From Streptomyces tricolor (lineage in GTDB: Bacteria; Actinomycetota; Actinomycetes; Streptomycetales; Streptomycetaceae), in NCBI RefSeq assembly GCF_002155905.1, contig NZ_MUMF01000243.1, forward strand, positions 1 to 34,456: 34,456 bases of DNA, written 5' to 3'. This document shows, piece after piece, positions 1-7,524 of the stretch (the first letter of the stretch is position 1; each line of letters starts with the position of its first letter). The notes under the pieces are model-generated. The model was not told the DNA's origin, searched no databases, and saw only the letters and a list, made by a program, of their open reading frames with translations. A program made the position numbers and the translations under genes.

Positions 1-98
1 CCCCATGACGACCACCGGATGCCGGCCGGGGTCCAGGGTGCGCAGGAGGTCCTTCATGTTCGCCTTGGCGACGCTGACGCAGCCGGGGGTACCCCGCC
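1..98 (-). pseudogene. C-terminal fragment of an L,D-transpeptidase (YkuD-like) gene, 5' part missing
   Basis: On the minus strand this stretch translates to a peptide beginning TPGCVSVAKANMKDLL and continuing through RTLDPGRHPVVVMG to the window edge. The GCVS segment matches the catalytic-cysteine region of YkuD-type L,D-transpeptidases, followed by the usual C-terminal beta strand. Upstream of this point the same frame reads only low-complexity PRARRRG before reaching the stop codon of the neighbouring gene, so the His-containing N-terminal half of the catalytic domain is absent. The remaining C-terminus lies beyond position 1. Such enzymes make 3-3 peptidoglycan cross-links or act as related exported transpeptidases. 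Most likely this is a truncated remnant; a frameshifted gene or a sequence error at about 98-120 is also possible. Confidence 0.55.
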
Positions 99-119
99 GC
101 CGCGCCCGGGGCCGGCTGT

Positions 120-473
120 TCAGGAGAAGACGACGGAGCGCAGCAGCAGACGCCCGGACGCCCCCGCGCCCGGCGGCAGCGTGTAGGAGATGCCCCCTTC
201 GCAGTCGGCGTCGAGGAAGACGGTGGCGGTGGCGTCCGTGAGGTTCCTCGGCGCCCTTGACACTGCTCCGGGCTCGGCCGCAGGCGGGGAGAGGGTGATG
301 CACGTGCCGCTCGCGGGGTTGTTCAGGAAGCCGACGGCCTCGTACCCCTCGGCGGTGGTGTAGGTGTAGCGGAACTGGCCGGTCGCCGCGGAGGCCGAGC
401 CCGGGACGGCCAGAAGCAGCACGAGGGCACTGCAGGCGGCGCCGACGGCCGCCGTGACGGAACGAAGAGACAC
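120..473 (-). CDS. small secreted protein, function unknown
   Basis: A 117-residue protein with a clear Sec signal peptide: a basic start, a hydrophobic core around residues 8-25, and a cleavage-like site near SASAA at about 26-30. The mature part is about 88 residues with two cysteines (in the GTCITLS and DADCEGG segments), which could form one disulfide in the exported protein. The segment between them is rich in Thr, Ala and Val and looks like beta structure. The start is GTG at 473, with only a weak purine-rich stretch upstream. It lies just upstream of the transpeptidase fragment on the same strand. No enzymatic motif is visible and I do not recognise the family. Confidence 0.65.
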   Translation of the reverse strand: MSLRSVTAAVGAACSALVLLLAVPGSASAATGQFRYTYTTAEGYEAVGFLNNPASGTCITLSPPAAEPGAVSRAPRNLTDATATVFLDADCEGGISYTLPPGAGASGRLLLRSVVFS

Positions 474-816
474 AGGGTTTCTTTCTGTCGGGTACCGGTG
501 CGGTCAGTGCCAGCGATGCCCCGTCGCCTGCGGGATAGACGCTTTGTCCCCCGAACGAGAATGCCGAATCGTTCCCCTTCCGGATACACCGACCGTGTCC
601 ACCACCTCCGTTGACCCGCGAGCGCGGACGAGACCGGTCCCTGTCGGTGAACTCGGCGTCGTGCCACGGCCCCCGACGGTATGGCGTACCAGGGGTCCGT
701 CCGGCGAAGCGCGGCTCACTCGTACGAGTGTGTTCGGTTCCGTCCCGGGTCGGACGTGCCGCAGGCTGGCCGTCGTCACATCCGTGAAGCGACGAAGCAG
801 AGCCTCGGAGGCCGGC
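474..816. other. intergenic region, no convincing gene
   Basis: This 343-base gap separates the divergent secreted-protein gene and gcvH. Reading frames through it lack signal peptides, recognisable motifs and normal codon bias. The gcvH frame stays open upstream to about 454, but the lipoyl-protein family begins at 817, where a GGAG ribosome site is present. Promoters for both genes must lie here; I see no strong -35/-10 pair. Confidence 0.5.
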
Positions 817-1209
817 ATGGCGAACACCCCGGACGACCGCCTGTACAGCAAGGACCACGAGTGGGCCCAGGTCGACGGCGACCTGGTGCGGGTCGGACTG
901 ACGGATCACGCGCAGAAGCAACTCGGTGATGTCGTCTTCGTCGAACTGCCCGCGGTGGGCGACCGATTCCAGACGGGTGAGCCGTTCGGCAGCGTGGAGT
1001 CGGTGAAGGCCGTGTCCGAGGTCTACGTGCCCGTGAGCGGCGAGGTCGTCGAGGTGAACGACCTCCTGAACGAGAGCCCGGAGTCGATCAACGACGACCC
1101 CTACGGCGACGGCTGGGTGATCCGGCTCCGCACGGACGGCCCGGCGAGCGCCGACGGCCTCCTCAGCGCCGACGAGTACATCGAGTACATCAAGGCGGAG
1201 TCGGACTGA
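817..1209 (+). CDS. gcvH: glycine cleavage system H protein (lipoyl carrier)
   Basis: A 130-residue protein, the normal size for GcvH, the lipoyl carrier that shuttles the aminomethyl group between the P, T and L proteins of the glycine cleavage system. The N-terminal YSKDHEWAQVDG block and the lipoylation loop GSVESVKAVSE are intact, with the modified lysine at K64. The C-terminal DEYIEYIK segment is also typical. The start is ATG 817 with GGAG six bases upstream; longer in-frame starts have no family support. No gcvT, gcvP or glyA lies beside it, so this is an isolated copy. It may be a second gcvH, working with complex components encoded elsewhere or as a lipoyl donor. Identification is firm; use in glycine cleavage is inferred. 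Confidence 0.93.
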   Translation: MANTPDDRLYSKDHEWAQVDGDLVRVGLTDHAQKQLGDVVFVELPAVGDRFQTGEPFGSVESVKAVSEVYVPVSGEVVEVNDLLNESPESINDDPYGDGWVIRLRTDGPASADGLLSADEYIEYIKAESD

Positions 1210-1247
1210 CCCTGCTGGCAGGCGGCGTCCGGCGGCGGAGCGAGAGA

Positions 1248-1267
1248 TCCGATCGTTGGTCCGATCG
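1248..1267. repeat. two copies of TCCGATCG, 12 bp apart
   Basis: TCCGATCG occurs at 1248-1255 and again at 1260-1267. The second copy extends to the palindrome CCGATCGG. It lies between gcvH and the secreted hydrolase gene and could be an operator for the latter; nothing else supports a function. Confidence 0.3.
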
Positions 1268-1389
1268 GAGGAGGACGGCTCCGATGGGCCGAAGACGCAG
1301 GCCGGCGGCATGGATGATCGCGCCCGAGGTGCCTTCCGCCCGGCGTCACGTTCCTGCTCCGGGCGTCCTGTGCAGATCCTGGAGGATCC

Positions 1390-2430
1390 ATGCGACACCC
1401 TGTCTCCCGCCTGCGCACGCGGGCGCTGGCCGTCGGACTCGCGCTGGCGGTGTCCGCGCTCGTGCCCTCGGCCTCCGCCGGTGCGGCCGACTCGTACGAG
1501 TGGGCCGCGCTCGGCGACTCGTACACCGCCGGCGGCTTCGTCGGCGCCCCGCAGCCGGCCCTGGGCGACGCGTCGCGGGACGGCTGCGACCGCACCACCA
1601 ACGCCTACCCCGACCTGGTCGACCAGGAGCTCGCCGAGTTCCCGCCGGGCAAGCCCGTCCACCTGACGAACGTCAGCTGCAGCAGTGCCACCATCGCCGA
1701 CATCGCCACGACCAGGCAGACCCCGATGAGCCCCGTCCAGCCCCCCGCCGGCGGCTGGTCCGCGGTGGACCCGCAGATCAAACGGGCGAAGCTCGACGAC
1801 CGGACCGACGTCGTCACCATCGGCGTCGGCGGCAACAGCCTGCCCTTCGGCGGCATGCTCCTCACCTGCATCGAACAGGGCCGGAACGGCAAGTCCTGCC
1901 GCGAGTACTACACCAACCCGCCCGAGGGCGAGGAGAACCTCCAGGACAAGCTCGCCCGGGTCCAGGGCGAGTACATCGAGATGCTGGCCCGGGTGCACGC
2001 CGCCGCGCCCAACGCCAAGGTGATCACGGTCGGCTACCCGGCCGTCCTGCCGGAGGAGGGCAGCGCCTGCAACCGCCTCGCCCTCACCGAACTCGGCCCG
2101 GTCACCCACGCGGACGTCGACTGGCTCCGTGACGAGGTCCTCATCCCGCTGAACCGCACGATCCAGCAGGTCAGCTCGTTCTTCGGGGACCGCTACGTCG
2201 ACGTCTACTCCTCCAGCGTGGGCCACGACGCCTGCCGGCCCGCAGGCACCAAGTGGGTCGAAGGGATCTGCGGCGAGGCCGAGGACCACTGGCCCGCCAA
2301 GATCGGCACGGCACTGAACTGCCGTCTCCTCGACAAGCGCGTCACCCTGGTCCACCCCAACGCCGAGGGCCACGCCAACACCGCCGCCCACGTCGAACGA
2401 GCCATCCGCGTCGCCCTCCTCGACCACTGA
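1390..2430 (+). CDS. secreted SGNH/GDSL-type hydrolase (lipase/esterase family)
   Basis: A 346-residue exported protein. Residues 1-33 form a twin-basic signal peptide with a hydrophobic core ending near ASAGA. Block I of the SGNH fold is LGDSYTAG with nucleophile Ser44. The GVGGNS segment supplies the oxyanion Gly148/Asn149, and HPNAEGH near the C-terminus supplies catalytic His322. The usual Asp three residues before that His is not present (TLVH), as in some actinomycete SGNH esterases that work with a Ser-His dyad. Several cysteines in the mature part suggest disulfides. The start is ATG 1390 after GGAGGATCC. It probably cleaves acyl esters outside the cell; the substrate is unknown. It stands alone after gcvH, with no operon partner. 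Confidence 0.88.
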   Translation: MRHPVSRLRTRALAVGLALAVSALVPSASAGAADSYEWAALGDSYTAGGFVGAPQPALGDASRDGCDRTTNAYPDLVDQELAEFPPGKPVHLTNVSCSSATIADIATTRQTPMSPVQPPAGGWSAVDPQIKRAKLDDRTDVVTIGVGGNSLPFGGMLLTCIEQGRNGKSCREYYTNPPEGEENLQDKLARVQGEYIEMLARVHAAAPNAKVITVGYPAVLPEEGSACNRLALTELGPVTHADVDWLRDEVLIPLNRTIQQVSSFFGDRYVDVYSSSVGHDACRPAGTKWVEGICGEAEDHWPAKIGTALNCRLLDKRVTLVHPNAEGHANTAAHVERAIRVALLDH

Positions 2431-2650
2431 TCGACCAGCCCGCCCCTGACTCCGGAGCCCCGGCACCCCGCACACCAGCGCGTCCCGGGGCCCCGACCGG
2501 CGTGCACAGGGGACCACCCCTCGACGCCGGCCCCGCCACCCAGCCCCTCCAGGTGTGCGCAACGGGCCGAGCCCCGGAACTGACCAAGTGGCTGCCGGAG
2601 GCGCGCGAGCTGTGGCAGTGCCGTCCTCCCGGAGGGGAGAGGGCTGGCCG

Positions 2651-2935
2651 GTGACCGTTACCTATGCGGGGCGTGCTCCTATGGGATACGAAGCGGCCGA
2701 GGGTGATCGCCTCCTGGGTGTCGATGGGGCGAAGCTCCGCGGCCACCTCCGTATCCCCGCGCAGGACATGGCCGCTGCCTGTACGTATCAGGAGAGCGAG
2801 GGCTGCGGCGTCGTCGACTGGGTGAGGGGCAATACGCCCGCGATGATCACGCTGACGCACCAGGGGATCGGCGGATGGAGACAGAAGAGGAAGCCCGTGG
2901 CTGAGCCGCGTCACCGTCGGGCCGGACGACTGTGA
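2651..2935 (+). CDS. possible small hypothetical protein
   Basis: A 94-residue reading frame from GTG 2651; it stays open upstream to 2555, but that part looks non-coding. It contains the segments TYAGRAPMGYEAAEGDRLL and GCGVVDWVRGNTPAMITL and ends in a basic tail. Third-position G+C is lower than in neighbouring genes and the nearest GGAGGGGAGAGGG is about 12-20 bases upstream of the GTG, so evidence for translation is weak. The end overlaps the convergent HTTM gene by about 25 bases. No family is recognised. It could be a horizontally acquired small gene or chance coding. Confidence 0.3.
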   Translation: MTVTYAGRAPMGYEAAEGDRLLGVDGAKLRGHLRIPAQDMAAACTYQESEGCGVVDWVRGNTPAMITLTHQGIGGWRQKRKPVAEPRHRRAGRL

Positions 2936-4086
2936 CCGCTTGCCGGGCGGGACACCGGCCCGCGTTCTTCCCGGCTTTCCGGGTGGCCGCCCTGCGGGGG
3001 CACGCATCCGAGTCCTGTTTTCTGCCGGGGCGCCGGCAGCGGGATGCCGAACCGCAGGGCCGCGCGCCGGACGAGACGGGGCAGGACGGCGTAGAAGCGG
3101 TCGGGAAGGAACACGGCGTCCGCGATGATCATCGCGCCCGAGAAGAGGGGCAGCCCCAGGAGCACCGCGATGCCGACGTGCATGCTCAGCAGCATGACGA
3201 GAACGGGGTACTTGAGCCTGCCGAACAGCACGAAGGGGAAGGCGACCTGGGAGAGGACGGTCAGGTAGCCGACAGCCGCGATCACGATCGGGTACTGGTC
3301 CAGGACGTGGGAGAGCACCGGCCAGGGCTGGAAGAGTTCGAGGTTCAGCACGTAGTGGAGAGCGGTGCCGTCACTCCAGAAAGAGCCCTGGACTTTGTAC
3401 AGACCCGCTGACCCGTACAGGAAACAGACCTGTGCCGCGATGACGAAGACCGCGCAGTTGTGCACCACCGTGGTCAGCGTGACGCGGGCGGCCACGAGTT
3501 GCCGCGCGAAGGGTTTCCGTACCCGCCGCGGCACGCTGTCCGTACGATCCGCCTCGCGCCGCCTTCTGCGTGCGTCCAGGGACCAGTGCCGGCCGCAGCA
3601 GGTGAGCACGAGGTACAGGGCCATCAACAGGATCAGGTTGTCGCCCCCGTCCGTCATGAAGATCGCTCTCGCATGGAACGACGTCACCACGACGGCGAAC
3701 AGGACGGACGTGGCCCGGGTCCGCCAGCCCAGCACGAAGAGGGCGCACGTCACGAGAGCCAGCGCGTAGCACAGCTCGAAGTAGACAGGGCTGTCCGACA
3801 GGATCAGGACGCTGTACCAGCCCGTCTGGTCGAAGAGCTGTGCCGCCAGGGCGGGTGTCCACGGGGAGCCGGGGCCCCAGATCTCGTGCCGGTGGGGGAA
3901 CTCACGCAGGAGAAAGACCAGGTAGAGCGACCCGTAACCGATCCGCAGAACCGACAAGGCGTAGAGGGAGACTGGCCGATCGGTGACGAGCGCCCAGAGA
4001 GCGCCGGCCCAGGTGAGCAGCCGTCCGGAAACCGTGCCCGTCGGCAGGGGCTTCCGGCCCGCAGAGTGGTCTGGCTCGACTGACAT
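2911..4086 (-). CDS. HTTM-domain membrane protein (vitamin K carboxylase-related)
   Basis: A 391-residue polytopic membrane protein. It carries the HTTM features: an opening helix with YALSVLRIGYGSLYLVFLL, an ALFVLGWRTRATS loop, FMTDGGDNLILLMALYLVL, the lumenal-type segment LYGSAGLYKVQGSFWSDG, and further helices ending near FLPDRFYAVL. This fold is shared with vitamin K-dependent gamma-carboxylases, but bacterial members mostly lack a known substrate. The C-terminal 50 residues are basic and disordered. The start is set at ATG 4086 (GAGG eight bases upstream). ATG 4119 (GGAAGG upstream) is an alternative that would overlap the preceding DUF5819 gene by 11 bases. Either way the two genes are coupled, and this pairing suggests a joint envelope function. 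Confidence 0.85.
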   Translation of the reverse strand: MSVEPDHSAGRKPLPTGTVSGRLLTWAGALWALVTDRPVSLYALSVLRIGYGSLYLVFLLREFPHRHEIWGPGSPWTPALAAQLFDQTGWYSVLILSDSPVYFELCYALALVTCALFVLGWRTRATSVLFAVVVTSFHARAIFMTDGGDNLILLMALYLVLTCCGRHWSLDARRRRREADRTDSVPRRVRKPFARQLVAARVTLTTVVHNCAVFVIAAQVCFLYGSAGLYKVQGSFWSDGTALHYVLNLELFQPWPVLSHVLDQYPIVIAAVGYLTVLSQVAFPFVLFGRLKYPVLVMLLSMHVGIAVLLGLPLFSGAMIIADAVFLPDRFYAVLPRLVRRAALRFGIPLPAPRQKTGLGCVPPQGGHPESREERGPVSRPASGHSRPARR

Positions 4087-4108
4087 GACGGGGACCTCGC
4101 GGTTGTGT

Positions 4109-4831
4109 TCACTTCCCATGGGGGGGCACCTTCCACCAGGGCAGGAGCCGGTTCTCGACAGGTGTCGACGGGCGGTTGCCGCCAGTCGCGTCCGGCGCGG
4201 CGACGGGCCGTGTGACGACCCGAAGCTGAATGAAGCCGAACCTGCGGTTCTTGTCGTGGTCGGTGACACGATCCGCGGCGATGTTGCTCAGATACGTCTG
4301 CATCATCGCGGCCCGTTCCGAGCGTGCCGTGTCGTCCGCTCCGTGCGTGTCGACGTAGGAGGACCAGGCGCGGCGCAGGAGGTTCTGAGCCGTGTGGCTC
4401 GGAAATACGTGGTGTGTGACCGCGGCACGGTCCACGGCGGTCAGGTCCAGCCATGGGCTCACCCGCATCGACCCGTCCGAGTCGCTGTGCGCGGTTCTCG
4501 CCAGGATCTGCCGGTTGAAGGAGTCGGGGTTGGGGGCGAAGAGCCGCCAGTTCTGTTCGAAGAGGGGGTACACCCATGCGTTGATCTGCTGGCTGTACCG
4601 CCGTGACAGGGCATTGGAGGGAGCCACGGCGAGGAAGACGACCGCGACATGGACCAGGGCCACCACCAGGCACAGGCCCACGGCACTGTGCAGCGCGGCC
4701 CTCAGCACGCGGGCACCGACGGGCGGCTTGGCGGTGGGCGGGTCCACGGTGTCATGGCCTTCTCCCGGGAGCGGTCCGGAACCGGACTCCTCCCGTTTCC
4801 TCACAACCGCTGATTCAATTCCGCTCGACAC
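4109..4831 (-). CDS. DUF5819-family membrane-anchored protein
   Basis: About 240 residues from GTG 4831, which has GCAGGG six bases upstream; the frame is open to ATG 4933, but the added 34 residues look non-native and that start lacks a ribosome site. After an acidic cytoplasmic stretch there is one membrane segment (AVGLCLVVALVHVAVVFLAV). Next comes the region INAWVYPLFEQNWRLFAPNP, the hallmark of DUF5819 proteins, then an extracytoplasmic domain of about 150 residues. It lies immediately upstream of, or overlaps, the HTTM gene. DUF5819 and HTTM proteins are regular partners in actinomycetes, so they probably form a membrane complex of unknown chemistry. A weak hairpin at 4862-4894 may separate it from the ice-binding gene. 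Confidence 0.78.
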   Translation of the reverse strand: MSSGIESAVVRKREESGSGPLPGEGHDTVDPPTAKPPVGARVLRAALHSAVGLCLVVALVHVAVVFLAVAPSNALSRRYSQQINAWVYPLFEQNWRLFAPNPDSFNRQILARTAHSDSDGSMRVSPWLDLTAVDRAAVTHHVFPSHTAQNLLRRAWSSYVDTHGADDTARSERAAMMQTYLSNIAADRVTDHDKNRRFGFIQLRVVTRPVAAPDATGGNRPSTPVENRLLPWWKVPPHGK

Positions 4832-4962
4832 CGTCCACCCTGCCTTCTCACCTGTCGTTGTCCGGCGCTTCGGAGTTCTGTGGAATTGCGCCGGCGGCGC
4901 GCGGCGGAATGGAGGTCCGCCACGCGCCGTCATTCGAGGAAGGAACTTCGCGTCCCTGTCGC

Positions 4963-6216
4963 CTAGTCCTCGTGGCTCTTGTGGGCCTTGGAGTCGCCGT
5001 AGTCCATGTATTCTTCGATCTTCGGCTGGTCGCCGTAGCCGTAGCCGTTGTGCACGCTGGGCTTCTCATCGTGGCCATGGCTATGGCCCGGCTTGCCGTC
5101 CGCGCCCTGGTGCTCGTTGCCCGGCTTGCCCTGGCCGGGGCCGCTCTCATGGCCTGGTGCACCGCCGTGTCCCCCAGGGGCGCCACCGGTGGTGTTGCCC
5201 GCGGTGTTCCCGGTGGTGGTGCCGTTTCCGGCGGTGTTGCCCGTGTTACCGGCGGTGTTGCCCGCGGTGAGGGTGCCCCCGGTGACGAGGGGGCCGCCCA
5301 GGAGGCCGCCGCTGATCAGGCCCCCACCGGTCGCGCCGAGGATGGTGCCGCTCGTCAATCCGCCCGTGCTGGTCCCGCCGGTGGTTCCGGCGGTGGTCCC
5401 GGCGGTGGTGCCGGTGGTGGTCCCGGTGGTGGTGCCGGTGGTCGTTCCGGTCGTGGTGCCGCCGGTGGTGCCGGTGGAGCAGGAGTTGAGGAAGATCCGG
5501 TTCGTGTCGAGCGTCACGGCGCCATTGCGGGCAAGCGCCCGTCCCTCGATGTTCGTCCCCGTGGTCACGTGGATGTCCGTCAGAGCCATGATGGTGCCGA
5601 CGAAGGTGGAATTGGTGCCGAGTGTGGCCGAACTCCCGATCTGCCAGTACACGTTGCACGGCGAGGCGCCGTTCGTCAGGAGCACCCGGCTGGAGGACGC
5701 CGTCGTCAGGGCCTCCGGGATCTGGAACACCCAGACCGAATTCGGGTTGCCCCCGGCGTCCAGGATCAGATCACCGGTGATCCCGACACCGGAGGAAGCG
5801 GTGTAGACGCCCGGGAGCAGGGTGGTGCCGTTGCCGATTCCCGCCGCGAGCGCGAAGTCCGTGGCCTGGCCGGCGGCGTTGTTGTACGCGGTGACCAGGT
5901 CGGACTTGGCCTGGAGCGCGACGGCGTCGGCGGCGTGCACCGCGCCGAGCACCTCGCCGGGCGGGAAACCGGTGATGGCCGGATTCGGGTGCGTCCCGAG
6001 ATCGTGACCGATCACCGTGGGGCCGGTGTTGGTGACCCCCGCACCCGCCAGAACGGAGAAGCTCGCGGCGGTGGCCAGCGGTACAGGCGTGGCGATGGCG
6101 ACTGCCTGGGCGGGCGACAGGACGACCATCGCGGCGGCGACCGTCGCGGCGAGGGCCGAGGCCAGCAAGCCGGGCACGGTGCGGCGGCGGGCCATTTCAG
6201 GGATCTTCAGCTTCAT
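4963..6216 (-). CDS. secreted ice-binding-like protein (DUF3494) with Thr/Gly-repeat tail
   Basis: About 417 residues. A signal peptide (residues 1-40, ending near AQAVA) is followed by a DUF3494 beta-solenoid domain to about residue 245. It shows the expected segments AASFSVLAGAGVTNTGPT, VIGHDLG, LLPGVYTASSGVGITGDLIL and VFQIPEALTTASSSRVLL, and closes with RIFLNSCS. The remaining 170 residues are low complexity: TGTT-type repeats, then Ala-Gly-Asn-Thr repeats, then a charged His/Gly/Asp-rich end. DUF3494 proteins bind ice or act as adhesins; a long flexible tail suggests wall or surface display, but no LPXTG sorting motif is present. The start could be ATG 6216, ATG 6195 or GTG 6249; none has a strong ribosome site. 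A good promoter lies upstream. Confidence 0.85.
   Translation of the reverse strand: MKLKIPEMARRRTVPGLLASALAATVAAAMVVLSPAQAVAIATPVPLATAASFSVLAGAGVTNTGPTVIGHDLGTHPNPAITGFPPGEVLGAVHAADAVALQAKSDLVTAYNNAAGQATDFALAAGIGNGTTLLPGVYTASSGVGITGDLILDAGGNPNSVWVFQIPEALTTASSSRVLLTNGASPCNVYWQIGSSATLGTNSTFVGTIMALTDIHVTTGTNIEGRALARNGAVTLDTNRIFLNSCSTGTTGGTTTGTTTGTTTGTTTGTTAGTTAGTTGGTSTGGLTSGTILGATGGGLISGGLLGGPLVTGGTLTAGNTAGNTGNTAGNGTTTGNTAGNTTGGAPGGHGGAPGHESGPGQGKPGNEHQGADGKPGHSHGHDEKPSVHNGYGYGDQPKIEEYMDYGDSKAHKSHED
5378..5478. repeat. degenerate 12-bp coding repeat in the ice-binding gene tail
   Basis: A run of GGTGGTGCC/GGTGGTCCC-type units with period close to 12 encodes the TGTT-like peptide repeats on the minus strand. 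Such runs are prone to length change by slippage. Confidence 0.7.
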
Positions 6217-6290
6217 CAAGAGGCCAATTCTGTGCGGGCCGTGGCGCACCGGGCCCTACGAAACGCCCGGGGCCTTGATCTGGTCGCTGC

Positions 6291-6318
6291 ATATTACGGA
6301 GGAATGTGTGTGAGGCAA
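6291..6318 (-). promoter_or_regulatory. promoter of the ice-binding-like gene
   Basis: On the minus strand TTGCCT (6318-6313) and TAATAT (6296-6291) are separated by 16 bases, close to the housekeeping sigma consensus and unusually AT-rich for this window. The predicted transcript would start near 6284, about 35-70 bases before the possible start codons. Confidence 0.6.
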
Positions 6319-6820
6319 TAGCAATTAACGGGAGGTTTGGCAGAGCAGAAAATGAATCCCCCGAATGCGCGGACAGTTATTGGGAAATGAATACTTCCGA
6401 TTAGCTGGCGCATTCTCCCGGATGGGCGGGACGTCCGACAAGGATCTTCGAGCGCTCCCAGGGGCGCCGGCCGCGAGGGGACGTCGCCCAGCGGCGGACT
6501 GTGCCGGCTCAGTCAACGCGAAGCAGCCGACCCCCGCTCGCGGAGTCCCATGCAATCGCCTCGGACGCCGAGGTGTCCCCAAGATCGGCTGGGCGGCGTC
6601 CGAGGGAGCTCAGTACACCAGAACGACAAGGAACAGGCTGGCCCAGGGGATCGACGCCGAGGTGCGACAGCAGCTGAGCGCGTCGGATGAGCGACGAGCA
6701 CGCCAGGCGTAAGCCGCCGCCCATAGGGGGCGGGGCTCCGGCCAGGTGCGATGCCGGAACCCTCGCGCCCTTCAGCGCCGTGCACCCGGCACGGGAAGAT
6801 CGAGATCACACATCGATCGT
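6319..6820. other. about 500 bases without a convincing gene
   Basis: Frames here give Arg/Pro/Ala-rich translations with no motifs. The first part, about 6330-6415, is noticeably AT-rich and contains an inverted repeat GAATGCGC (6363-6370) / GCGCATTC (6408-6415). The rest resembles decayed sequence upstream of the toxin-antitoxin pair. Confidence 0.4.
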
Positions 6821-6841
6821 TATGCCATTTACAATGGCATA
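6821..6841 (+). promoter_or_regulatory. toxin-antitoxin promoter/operator palindrome
   Basis: A perfect inverted repeat, TATGCCATT-TAC-AATGGCATA, has 9-bp arms. Its centre contains TACAAT (6830-6835), a near-consensus -10 box. Transcription would start near 6842 and the antitoxin ATG is at 6851. A repressor bound here would cover the -10 box, the usual arrangement for an autoregulated RHH antitoxin. No clear -35 is visible. Confidence 0.7.
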
Positions 6842-6850
6842 CTGGCTGTT

Positions 6851-7129
6851 ATGGCTGGCGATGCGGACTTCCTCCCCGGTGACGGGCCCACGAGTGGCAT
6901 CTCCGTCACCCTGACCGCCGGCACCCTGCAGGCCATCCGGGCGCGGGTCGGCAAGCGGGGCGTGTCGGCGTACCTGGAGAAGGCGGCGCAGCGGCAGATC
7001 GAGCGCGACAACCTTGACGAGCTGATCGCCGACTTCGACAAGGCGCACGGCCCGGCCGACCCCGAGGCCGTGGCGGCCAAACGGGCCCGGCTGACCGGCG
7101 ACACCTCCGATGCCGGGGCGGTTGCGTGA
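6851..7129 (+). CDS. antitoxin of a VapBC-type toxin-antitoxin pair
   Basis: A 92-residue protein. The segment GISVTLTAGTLQAIRARV followed by a helix GVSAYLEKAAQRQIE has the strand-helix-helix pattern of ribbon-helix-helix DNA-binding antitoxins. The C-terminal half (ELIADFDKAHGPADPE onwards) is acidic then basic and probably wraps the toxin. It starts at ATG 6851, only about 10 bases after the predicted transcription start and without a Shine-Dalgarno sequence, so the mRNA may be effectively leaderless. Its stop overlaps the toxin start codon (GTGA), which couples translation. The palindrome just upstream is the likely self-regulated operator. The family is assigned by pattern and context rather than a named match. 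Confidence 0.75.
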   Translation: MAGDADFLPGDGPTSGISVTLTAGTLQAIRARVGKRGVSAYLEKAAQRQIERDNLDELIADFDKAHGPADPEAVAAKRARLTGDTSDAGAVA

Positions 7130-7524
7130 GCGGTGCCCTGGTCCTGGACAGCGAGGGCCTGGTGAAGGCCGTCCGGCGGGACCGGGAGATCCATGAGTGG
7201 CTGACGGCTGCCCGGGACGCCGACCTGCCGGTCGTCACCTCCGCCGCCGTGCTGGTGGAAGTCATCCACCCGAAGATCAACGACGCGGCCCTGAAGTGGA
7301 CCCTGTCCCGCCTCCGCGTGGAGCCGGTCACCCAGGCCGTCGCGCGGTCCGCCGCCGGCCTGCTGCGGACCGCAGCGCTGCACGGCCACAAGTACGCCAT
7401 TGACGCCATGCTGTGCGCGACCGCGCTCCAGCATTCGGGCCCGGTGACGATCCTGACCTCAGACGCGGAGGACATCGGAATGCTCACCGCCGGGCACCCC
7501 CGCATCCGGCCCGAGCGGGTCTGA
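7126..7524 (+). CDS. vapC: PIN-domain ribonuclease toxin (VapC family)
   Basis: A 132-residue single-domain protein, the standard VapC size. The acidic metal-binding residues of the PIN fold are present: Asp8 in LVLDSEGL, Glu45 in LVEVIHP, Asp93 in YAIDAMLCATA, and Asp113/Asp116 in LTSDAEDIGML. Such toxins cut RNA, often tRNA or rRNA, when released from the antitoxin. The start is GTG 7126, overlapping the antitoxin stop by three bases, so the pair forms an operon. The active site looks intact, so the toxin is probably functional. The target RNA cannot be read from sequence. Confidence 0.88.
   Translation: MSGALVLDSEGLVKAVRRDREIHEWLTAARDADLPVVTSAAVLVEVIHPKINDAALKWTLSRLRVEPVTQAVARSAAGLLRTAALHGHKYAIDAMLCATALQHSGPVTILTSDAEDIGMLTAGHPRIRPERV

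Noticed and set aside
4603..6321. Gly/Val-rich plus-strand frame opposite the ice-binding gene
   Set aside because: Mirror of the repeat tail; no signal peptide or motif, and the minus strand has a promoter and a recognisable domain.
6365..6712. Plus-strand frame before the toxin-antitoxin pair
   Set aside because: Arg/Ala-rich translation without motif or ribosome site; treated as spacer.
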